This document shows, in pieces, positions 1 to 5,083 of a stretch of 5,083 bases of DNA. The notes beneath the pieces are model-generated. The model did no database searches. It was given only the letters and a program-made list of their open reading frames with translations, and was not told the origin of the DNA. Numbering within the stretch: position 1 is the stretch's first letter; the number at the start of each line of letters is the position of its first letter. Where the stretch lies: positions 1 to 5,083 of the forward strand of contig URTC01000153.1 of NCBI GenBank assembly GCA_900550765.1, read 5' to 3'. This DNA is from an uncultured Clostridia bacterium (GTDB lineage Bacteria; Bacillota; Clostridia; Christensenellales; QALW01). Made by a program: the position numbers and the translations under genes.

Positions 1-334
1 TAGCGGAGGTAACAAGATAAATGGAAACAAATACGGTAACCGTCTTGATGCCGCTGGCCGTTTCTATCCTCATTTCTTCCTTTTTTACAATCCCTTTGTC
101 AAAAAGAAATTTTGCCACGCAGCGGATGGCGTTTCCGGCCATTTTGCCCTCGGAACCGTCTATATTAAAAATACGCATTTTTGCATCCGCCGCAGAGGAT
201 TCCTCAATAAGAACGATGCCGTCGCCGCCGATGCCGTAGTGACGGCTGCATAGGGAAACGCACAGGGATTCCGGGCAAGTGATGCCGCCGTCACGGTTAT
301 CAAAGAAAATATAATCGTCGCCGGCGCTTTCCAT
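1..334 (-). CDS. dapF: Diaminopimelate epimerase, N-terminal part (3' end outside window; start region disturbed)
   Basis: Converts LL- to meso-diaminopimelate for lysine and peptidoglycan in the cytoplasm. The visible 111 codons, counted from the ATG at 334, show MESAGDDYIFFDN (family motif normally G-N-D), RHYGIGGDGIVLIE, AKMRIFNIDGSEGKMAGNAI, RCVAK and ETASGIKTVTV, in the order of the DapF N-terminal domain. The gene runs off the window. Its start is unclear. The strong Shine-Dalgarno AAAGGAG (354-360) stands 5 bases before an ATG at 348, but that ATG is out of frame with dapF. The dapF frame itself is blocked by the TAG at 335-337, so translation could begin only at ATG 334, dropping the usual first strand (M.F.KM). 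Two residues are atypical: Asp6 for the substrate-binding Asn, and Ala66 where the catalytic Cys73 of H. influenzae DapF is expected. Family identity is secure; activity is not. Confidence 0.88.
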   Translation of the reverse strand, partial: MESAGDDYIFFDNRDGGITCPESLCVSLCSRHYGIGGDGIVLIEESSAADAKMRIFNIDGSEGKMAGNAIRCVAKFLFDKGIVKKEEMRIETASGIKTVTVFVSIYLVTSA

Positions 335-2275
335 CTAAGCAAACGCATACGTACTCCTTTGACTGCGCATGTGATTGATATCCACAAGCTCGGTATTTTC
401 CTCATTGAACCGGCTGGCAATAATGTCCGCCAGGGCATTGGCTGTGTCCAATGAGGTAAGGCAAGCGATCGAAAGCTGCAGCGCCCTGCGGTGAAGCGCC
501 ATATAATCGCCCATGGTGGAATCATACAGCGCGCCGGTATAGATGATGTAGTGGATCTTTCCTTCCTCCATCAGCTTAAATTTATCCTCATGGCAATCCA
601 TGCTTTTCAGCGTAATGACATCGATACCCAGCGGACGTATCGCCTGAGCCGTGCCGGGCGTTGCATAAATCGTCATGCCCAAATCATCCAGCTTTTTAGC
701 AACGGAAACCACATCCAGGTAATCATGCTCGTCAACGCTGATAAATACACCCGTCCTTTCACCGCCTGCGGGCATGCGAAATCCTGCGGAAGTCAGCCCT
801 TTAAACAGCGCCTCGGCAGTGGTTTTGCCGATGCCCAACACCTCGCCGGTGGATTTCATCTCCGGCCCGAGTATTGAATTGACATCCTGAAGCTTTTCAA
901 AGGAGAACACCGGCACCTTTACCGCGAAATACGGCGGCGTTCTATAAAGCCCGCAGCCATAGCCTAAGCGATCAAGCGCCTCACCCGTCATTACGCGCGA
1001 AGCCAGCTCCACCATAGGCACACCCGTTACTTTGCTGATATAGGGCACGGTCCGGGAGGCCCTGGGATTGACCTCTATCACATAAAGCTCGTTTTCATAA
1101 ATCAGATACTGGATATTCACAAGCCCTTTCGTACCCAAGGAAAGCGCCAGTTTCCGGGAACATTCCACTACCTTCTGCAGCATTTTATCGCTTAAATTAT
1201 ACGGCGGATACACGGCTATGGAATCCCCGCTGTGCACACCGGCACGTTCCACGTGTTCCATAATACCGGGAATAAGCACATTTTTGCCGTCGGATATCAC
1301 ATCCACCTCCAGCTCGGTTCCGGCCATATATTTATCAACAAGAACGGGATTTTCTATTTTTCCGGAAAGAATAATTTGCATATACCGTTCTACATCGGCA
1401 TCACTGTGCGCGATTGTCATGTTCTGCCCGCCGATTACATACGAGGGCCGCAGCAGTACCGGATACCCCAGTTCATTGGCCGAAGCCACCGCCTCCTCAA
1501 GCGTCATCACGCTCTTGCCCCTGGGGCGGCGGATATCAAATTTTTCAAGCAGCGCGTCAAAGCGCTCCCGATCCTCCGCAGTATCAATTCCATCGGCAGA
1601 AGTGCCCAAAATAGTAATGCCGCTTTCATCCAAGAACTTAGTCAGCTTAATGGCCGTCTGCCCGCCAAAGGCTACCACTACGCCCACGGGCTTTTCCGCT
1701 TTGATTACGTTCATAACGTCCTCCGGGGTCAGCGGTTCAAAATAGAGTCGGTCAGCCGTATCATAATCGGTAGAAACCGTTTCGGGGTTATTATTGATAA
1801 TCACCACATCATAGCCCAGTTTTTTCAGCGTCCATACGCAGTGCACGGAGGAATAGTCAAACTCTATCCCCTGGCCGATGCGGATGGGGCCGGAACCTAA
1901 TACTAAAATCACGGGTTTGCCGCTGCGGGGGAACCGGCGGGAATCGCAGGCACTGTCATAGGAAGCGTAAAAATACGGGGTTTCCGCGTCAATTTCAGCG
2001 GCGAAGGTATCCACCATTTTATAGGAGGCTTCGGCGCTGAAGGCCGGCTTTTGGCCGGTAAGCTCTATAAGCGCCTTGTCGGTATAGCCTAAGCGCTTGG
2101 CCTCGTTGTACGCATCCCGGCTTATCGCGTGGCCGCTGATTTGCTTTTCAAACTCAGCTAAATGCAGCAGCTTGGCCAAAAACCAGCGGTCGATGCGCGT
2201 GATATCAAATACGGTGTCGATATCCACACCGCTTTTTAATGCTTCAAATACGGTAAAAAGGCGCAAGTCGTCAAT
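335..2275 (-). CDS. carB: Carbamoyl-phosphate synthase large subunit, C-terminal half (continues in frame after the TAG)
   Basis: This is the rest of CarB, in the same frame as the N-terminal piece and separated from it by one TAG. In whole-protein numbering it has the oligomerisation domain at about 424-540 (IDDLRLFTVFEALKSG, RIDRWFL) and the carbamate-phosphorylating ATP-grasp half from about 545. That half shows IRIGQGIEFDY, NNNPETVSTDYDTADR, EDRERF (Arg659), RPSYVIGGQNM (Arg699), GIMEHVERAGVHSGDS and IEVNPRASRTVPYISK (Glu824). The MGS-like regulatory domain (about 929-1069) has the Thr pair in ATPGTA, normally part of the nucleotide effector site. There is no convincing independent start: the first possible one is a TTG at 2266 without a clear Shine-Dalgarno sequence, and the first in-frame ATG lies deep inside the domain. 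I therefore read it as part of one interrupted gene, not a natural two-gene split. It ends at TAG (335-337), directly followed by ATG in the dapF frame. Confidence 0.95.
   Translation of the reverse strand: MDDLRLFTVFEALKSGVDIDTVFDITRIDRWFLAKLLHLAEFEKQISGHAISRDAYNEAKRLGYTDKALIELTGQKPAFSAEASYKMVDTFAAEIDAETPYFYASYDSACDSRRFPRSGKPVILVLGSGPIRIGQGIEFDYSSVHCVWTLKKLGYDVVIINNNPETVSTDYDTADRLYFEPLTPEDVMNVIKAEKPVGVVVAFGGQTAIKLTKFLDESGITILGTSADGIDTAEDRERFDALLEKFDIRRPRGKSVMTLEEAVASANELGYPVLLRPSYVIGGQNMTIAHSDADVERYMQIILSGKIENPVLVDKYMAGTELEVDVISDGKNVLIPGIMEHVERAGVHSGDSIAVYPPYNLSDKMLQKVVECSRKLALSLGTKGLVNIQYLIYENELYVIEVNPRASRTVPYISKVTGVPMVELASRVMTGEALDRLGYGCGLYRTPPYFAVKVPVFSFEKLQDVNSILGPEMKSTGEVLGIGKTTAEALFKGLTSAGFRMPAGGERTGVFISVDEHDYLDVVSVAKKLDDLGMTIYATPGTAQAIRPLGIDVITLKSMDCHEDKFKLMEEGKIHYIIYTGALYDSTMGDYMALHRRALQLSIACLTSLDTANALADIIASRFNEENTELVDINHMRSQRSTYAFA
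354..360 (-). promoter_or_regulatory. Strong Shine-Dalgarno sequence upstream of dapF
   Basis: AAAGGAG lies inside the last codons of carB, 5 bases upstream of an ATG at 346-348. The position is ideal for that ATG and too far (19 bases) from the ATG at 334 that is in the dapF frame. The ATG at 348 opens a 62-codon frame (MRLLRWKAPA...) that resembles nothing known to me and ends at 160. This site is the main argument that dapF originally began at 348 and that a base has since been lost or miscalled. Confidence 0.8.
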
Positions 2276-2278
2276 CTA
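2276..2278 (-). other. carB: In-frame amber (TAG) codon inside carB
   Basis: The minus strand reads AAA TAG ATT GAC GAC TTG CGC here, in one uninterrupted frame with carB on both sides. Aligned by eye with E. coli CarB (ELKDAGADRIWYIADAF against RLK*IDDLRLFTVFEAL), no gap is needed and the TAG sits where E. coli has Asp, a variable surface-type position. One base change would restore sense (for example CAG, GAG or AAG). There is no frame change and no missing sequence. Confidence 0.93.
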
Positions 2279-3544
2279 TTTCAGCCGGGACAAGATGTCC
2301 TCCCCGCCTGTGTAGGGACGGTTCAGCGTTTCCTGGGAAATTTCAGCGCCGCGCACCGCCTTCATGAGGGCCGCTTCAAAGGAAGAGGCGATGCTCATTA
2401 CCTCACCGGTGGCTTTCATCTGCGTGCCCAGCGTCCGTGAGGCGTTTACAAATTTATCAAAGGGCCACTTGGGCAGTTTTACCACTACATAGTCCAGCGC
2501 GGGCTCAAAACAGGCGCAGGTTTTGCCAGTGATATCATTTTTAATTTCATCCAGCGTCATACCCAAAGCAATTTTGGTTGTAACCTTGGCAATGGGGTAG
2601 CCCGTGGCCTTACTTGCCAAAGCGGAAGAACGCGATACCCGCGGGTTGACTTCAATGACCGCATATTCAAAGCTATTAGGGTTTAAGGCGAACTGGCAGT
2701 TGCAGCCGCCTACAATGCCCAGTGCCGAAATAATATCAAGCGCCGCCGTTCTCAGCATTTGATATTCTTTATCCGAAAGCGTAAGCGCGGGTGCGGCCAC
2801 GATGCTGTCGCCCGTATGCACGCCTACAGGATCAAAGTTTTCCATGCTGCATACGGCAATGCAGTTGCCTGCGCCGTCACGCATGGTTTCAAACTCAATC
2901 TCTTTCCAGCCGAAGATGAATTTTTCTACTAAAATCTGCGTGATAGGAGACATATCCAGCCCTGTACGGGCAATAACGGCCAGCTCCTCACGGTTTTGCG
3001 CAACGCCCCCTCCGGCGCCGCCGAGTGTAAAAGCGGGCCGCACAATAACGGGATACCCTATTTTTTCGGCTGTTTCCAGTGCGGCGGCCACGTCGTTTAC
3101 CGTTTCGGAAGGAATCGTAGGCTGGCCAAGCTGCGCCATGGTCTCCTTAAAAAGCTGGCGGTCCTCGGCTTTATCAATGGCCTCGGCATCCGTACCCAAA
3201 AGGCGCACACCGTGCTTTTGCAAAAAGCCCTCCTTGGAAAGCTGCATGGCTATGGTCAGCCCGGTTTGCCCGCCGAGGCCGGCTAAAAGGCTATCAGGCT
3301 TTTCTTTTTTTATAATGCGTTTTATCGTGCGGCTGGTTAAGGGTTCCAGGTAAATTTCGTCCGCCAGGGCGCGGTCGGTCATGATGGTAGCGGGGTTGGA
3401 ATTTACCAGCACCACGTTCAGGCCCGCGTCCTTTAACACGCGGCAGGCCTGGGCACCGGCATAGTCAAACTCGGCGGCCTGGCCGATTACGATAGGCCCG
3501 GAGCCTATTACCATTACCTTTTTTATTTTTTTATCAATCGGCAT
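2276..3544 (-). CDS. carB: Carbamoyl-phosphate synthase large subunit, N-terminal half (ends at an in-frame TAG)
   Basis: This is the carboxyphosphate-forming half of CarB, 422 residues long. Visible motifs are [16 protein letters not shown] (13-28), [10 protein letters not shown] (48-57), KAEDR with Arg129, [12 protein letters not shown] from Arg169, Glu215 in GWKE, GVHTGDS with His243, and [19 protein letters not shown] from about 297. The numbering matches E. coli CarB almost residue for residue. The ATG at 3544 is supported by GGAG 8 bases upstream and by the usual CarB opening (MP.....[10 protein letters not shown]). The frame stops at TAG (2276-2278), codon 423, just after [10 protein letters not shown], where the oligomerisation domain begins. 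The same frame then continues with normal CarB sequence for the remaining 646 codons, so the whole gene is 1069 codons including the TAG, against 1073 in E. coli. Read alone, this piece would be only the first synthetase half. A sequencing error, a nonsense mutation and readthrough are all possible. Confidence 0.95.
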   Translation of the reverse strand: MPIDKKIKKVMVIGSGPIVIGQAAEFDYAGAQACRVLKDAGLNVVLVNSNPATIMTDRALADEIYLEPLTSRTIKRIIKKEKPDSLLAGLGGQTGLTIAMQLSKEGFLQKHGVRLLGTDAEAIDKAEDRQLFKETMAQLGQPTIPSETVNDVAAALETAEKIGYPVIVRPAFTLGGAGGGVAQNREELAVIARTGLDMSPITQILVEKFIFGWKEIEFETMRDGAGNCIAVCSMENFDPVGVHTGDSIVAAPALTLSDKEYQMLRTAALDIISALGIVGGCNCQFALNPNSFEYAVIEVNPRVSRSSALASKATGYPIAKVTTKIALGMTLDEIKNDITGKTCACFEPALDYVVVKLPKWPFDKFVNASRTLGTQMKATGEVMSIASSFEAALMKAVRGAEISQETLNRPYTGGEDILSRLK

Positions 3545-4599
3545 TCTTTTTTCTCCATAAGCGCTGTAAATTTATCAAACAAAAAAGCAGTATCCTTCGG
3601 CCCTGCGCAGGCCTCGGGATGAAATTGCACGGAAAATGCTTTCCACTTGGGATAATCAATCCCTTCACAGGTTCCGTCATTGGCATTGAGAAAGCTGATT
3701 TCTCCCTTGCCCGCAAGGCTTTGGGATACCACGGCATAGCCATGGTTTTGGCTTGTTATATATGTACGGCTGCCCTGAACTTCCTTCACCGGCTGGTTTA
3801 CTCCCCTATGCCCGTATTTCAGCTTTACTGTTGTTCCGCCAAAGGCCAGAGCCAGCAGCTGATGCCCCAGGCAAATGCCGAAAACAGGTACTTTGCCCAA
3901 CAGCTTTTGTATCTGTGCGATTTCGTATTTATTTTCCTGCGGATCTCCCGGCCCGTTTGAAAGCATAACCCCGTCGAACCCGTAAAGCTCCTCGGCTTTT
4001 ACATCGTGCGGGAATACTGTAACACGGCAGCCTCGCTGCTGCAGACTGCGGATAATATTCTGTTTTGCACCGTAATCGACCAGTGCTACTTTAAATTTCT
4101 CTTTTCCAAGGGCTAAAAATGTTTCCTTTTCTTTTCGGCTTACCGAACTTACCGCGTCTATAATACGGTAACGCTTCAGCTGTTCCGTATCTGCCGGTAA
4201 CTCCTTGCATATCACAGCGTTCATTACGCCGGATTCCCGTATGATACGCGTTACCTCGCGTGTATCAATGCCGCAGACGGCCGGAATTTTATTCTTTTTT
4301 AAATAGGAGTCCAGTGTTCCTCCGCTTCTGAAATTAGAGGGTGTATCGCAGAAAGAACGCGCCACGTATCCTTTTACAAAACAGCCGCCTTCAAAATCCT
4401 CTTCTATCATGCCGTAATTGCCGATAAGCGGAAATGTCTGCATTACGATCTGGCCGTAATAGCTCGGATCGGTAAGTGTTTCAATATAGCCGCACATACC
4501 GGTAGTAAAAACAAGCTCTCCCAGGGCCTCGCCTTCATATCCAAAGCCGATGCCTTCAAATACATCGCCGCTGCTTAAAACAAGATATGCTTTTCTCAT
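3523..4599 (-). CDS. carA: Carbamoyl-phosphate synthase small (glutaminase) subunit
   Basis: Hydrolyses glutamine and passes the ammonia through a tunnel to CarB. At 358 residues it is of normal length. Residues about 1-150 form the CarA-specific N-terminal domain ([12 protein letters not shown] near the start, then [18 protein letters not shown]). Residues about 169-350 form a class I glutamine amidotransferase domain with SNGPGDP at 214-220, the nucleophile Cys243 in GICLGHQ, and His327 and Glu329 in VQFHPEA; the catalytic triad is complete. [10 protein letters not shown] at 262-271 is also typical of CarA. The chosen ATG overlaps the argF stop (ATGA) and has a GGGGA ribosome-binding sequence 7 bases upstream. 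The 3' end overlaps carB by 22 bases and ends in TAA directly after an A_AAA_AAA run, which makes a -1 shift into carB conceivable. The subunits act together, and coupled translation would favour equal amounts. Confidence 0.98.
   Translation of the reverse strand: MRKAYLVLSSGDVFEGIGFGYEGEALGELVFTTGMCGYIETLTDPSYYGQIVMQTFPLIGNYGMIEEDFEGGCFVKGYVARSFCDTPSNFRSGGTLDSYLKKNKIPAVCGIDTREVTRIIRESGVMNAVICKELPADTEQLKRYRIIDAVSSVSRKEKETFLALGKEKFKVALVDYGAKQNIIRSLQQRGCRVTVFPHDVKAEELYGFDGVMLSNGPGDPQENKYEIAQIQKLLGKVPVFGICLGHQLLALAFGGTTVKLKYGHRGVNQPVKEVQGSRTYITSQNHGYAVVSQSLAGKGEISFLNANDGTCEGIDYPKWKAFSVQFHPEACAGPKDTAFLFDKFTALMEKKECRLIKK
3526..3532 (-). other. A_AAA_AAA heptamer directly before the carA stop codon
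   Basis: In the carA frame the minus strand reads ATA AAA AAA TAA, so the seven A are phased as A_AAA_AAA, a classic bacterial -1 slippery sequence. Slipping back one base changes the next codon from TAA to ATA, which is codon 7 of carB, and the carB frame stays open from there. Whether it is used cannot be told from sequence. It may simply reflect the Lys-rich start of CarB (DKKIKK). Confidence 0.5.
3553..3556 (-). promoter_or_regulatory. Ribosome-binding site of carB
   Basis: GGAG followed by the 8-base A-rich spacer AAAAAAGA and then the carB ATG. It lies within the carA coding sequence, so ribosomes finishing carA pass over it; this fits coupled translation of the two subunits. Confidence 0.75.
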
Positions 4600-5083
4600 T
4601 CTTTTTCCCCGCTGCCGGCCAGCAGCTTTACTAACACAGCTTTTTGCGCATGAAGCCGGTTTTCGGCTTCCTCAAAAATTTCATTTGCGTGGGCTTCAAA
4701 TATTTCGGCCGTAATTTCTTCGCCGCGATGCGCCGGCAGACAGTGCTGTACCATAGCGTCGGGCTTGGCGGCGGCCATTACGGCTTGGTCAATGCGGTAG
4801 CCGGCGAAAATTTCTTTTCTTTTATCGGCCTCGTCTTCCTGGCCCATAGAGGCCCATACGTCGGTAAACAGCACGTCGGCATCCTTTGCGGCGGCCATTA
4901 CGTCCGGCGTGCAGGTGAATTTGCCGTTTTCCTTGGCCCAGGCCATAATTGCTTCATCCGGCCGGTGGCTTTCGGGGCAAGCAACAGAAACCTCCATGCC
5001 TACCTTAATGCCGCCTTCAGTCAGGCTGTTTGCCATATTGTTGCCGTCGCCGATAAAGCAGAATTTCAGCCCGTCAAAGCTCT
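4596..5083 (-). CDS. argF: Ornithine carbamoyltransferase, C-terminal part (5' end outside window)
   Basis: Catalyses ornithine + carbamoyl phosphate to citrulline + phosphate, a cytoplasmic step of arginine synthesis. The frame stays open to the window edge, so the start and the N-terminal carbamoyl-phosphate domain (with the STRT-type motif) lie outside; about 161 residues are visible. Family signatures in order are GDGNNMANSL (ornithine-domain entry), DVWASMGQE (the ornithine-binding SMG loop), HCLPAHRGEEI (the conserved HCLP catalytic motif) and ENRLHAQKA near the C-terminus. HCLP and SMG distinguish it from aspartate carbamoyltransferase. The stop TGA overlaps the carA ATG as ATGA, a typical sign of translational coupling. 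Its neighbours carA and carB make its substrate, so the operon supplies and uses carbamoyl phosphate together. The symbol argF rather than argI is by convention. No broken residues are seen in the visible part. Confidence 0.97.
   Translation of the reverse strand, partial: SFDGLKFCFIGDGNNMANSLTEGGIKVGMEVSVACPESHRPDEAIMAWAKENGKFTCTPDVMAAAKDADVLFTDVWASMGQEDEADKRKEIFAGYRIDQAVMAAAKPDAMVQHCLPAHRGEEITAEIFEAHANEIFEEAENRLHAQKAVLVKLLAGSGEKE
4607..4610 (-). promoter_or_regulatory. Ribosome-binding site of carA (weak)
   Basis: GGGG, then AAAAAGA, 7 bases before the carA ATG and inside the last codons of argF. The match to the Shine-Dalgarno consensus is only partial, so initiation may depend on coupling through the ATGA overlap with argF. 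Confidence 0.55.

Noticed and set aside
160..348. A 62-codon frame starting at the ATG with the good Shine-Dalgarno (MRLLRWKAPA...)
   Set aside because: It overlaps dapF out of frame, has no recognisable features, and is better explained as the result of a one-base loss at the start of dapF.
1232..1900. A 222-codon open frame on the plus strand opposite carB, with others at 491-877, 1218-1745, 2802-3353 and 3619-3960
   Set aside because: All lie antisense to conserved carA or carB coding sequence, show no recognisable domain, and are explained by the codon bias of the true strand.
2213..2230. Inverted repeat GGTGT...ACACC downstream of the carB TAG as a readthrough stimulator
   Set aside because: The 5-bp stem with an 8-base loop starts more than 40 bases beyond the stop and encodes ordinary CarB sequence; too weak to call.
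335..2266. CarB as a natural two-gene split (carB1/carB2), as in some archaea and Aquifex
   Set aside because: The second piece has no clear Shine-Dalgarno and only a TTG start; the frame is continuous across the TAG with no lost or gained sequence, and the break falls within a conserved helical region rather than at a gene-like border.
2288..2300. Inverted repeat GGACA-AGA-TGTCC just upstream of the carB TAG as a readthrough or terminator element
   Set aside because: The 5-bp stem is short and lies upstream of the stop rather than downstream, and no U-run follows; such repeats are expected by chance.
3545..4650. A search for an internal promoter or terminator around the argF-carA and carA-carB borders
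   Set aside because: The borders overlap; no paired -35/-10 boxes or GC-rich stem with a U-run stand out, and A-rich stretches are explained by Lys codons and ribosome-binding spacers.
4769..4903. A short repeat in argF (VMAAAK encoded twice, with near-identical DNA around GCGGCGGCCATTACG)
   Set aside because: Both copies fit the normal ArgF alignment as Ala-rich helices; a repeat of about 15 bases is not evidence of duplication or a mobile element.

Overview
The window holds one tightly packed block of amino-acid and nucleotide precursor genes. All are on the minus strand, so the transcript runs from the high-coordinate end to the low one. In transcription order they are the 3' part of argF (ornithine carbamoyltransferase), carA (glutaminase subunit of carbamoyl-phosphate synthase), carB (synthetase subunit) and the 5' part of dapF (diaminopimelate epimerase). 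argF and carA overlap by an ATGA, carA and carB overlap by 22 bases, and carB abuts or overlaps dapF. No intergenic gap is long enough to hold a promoter or terminator, so this looks like the interior of a polycistronic operon. I see no mobile element, CRISPR array, RNA gene or long repeat.

The protein style, the argF-carAB clustering and the mid-range GC content suggest a Gram-positive anaerobe of the Clostridia (Bacillota), perhaps a gut-type lineage. That is an inference from familiarity, not a database result. The biochemistry is coherent. CarA releases ammonia from glutamine, and CarB uses it with bicarbonate and two ATP to make carbamoyl phosphate. ArgF joins that to ornithine to give citrulline, and carbamoyl phosphate also feeds pyrimidine synthesis. 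DapF makes meso-diaminopimelate for lysine and peptidoglycan, so its place in the operon links two biosynthetic themes.

The unusual signals are at the gene borders and in carB. First, carB is full length and conserved on both sides but is cut by one in-frame TAG at codon 423. Second, carB also ends in TAG, and this codon lies directly before the ATG that leads into the dapF frame; carB and dapF share one reading frame. A strong Shine-Dalgarno sequence there points to a different, out-of-frame ATG, which suggests a lost base at the start of dapF. Third, a perfect A_AAA_AAA slippery heptamer lies directly before the carA stop, in the frame that a -1 shift would carry into carB. Fourth, DapF has Ala where the first catalytic Cys is expected and Asp in place of the substrate-binding Asn. 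Sequencing or assembly error, recent gene decay and real recoding are all possible for the first two.
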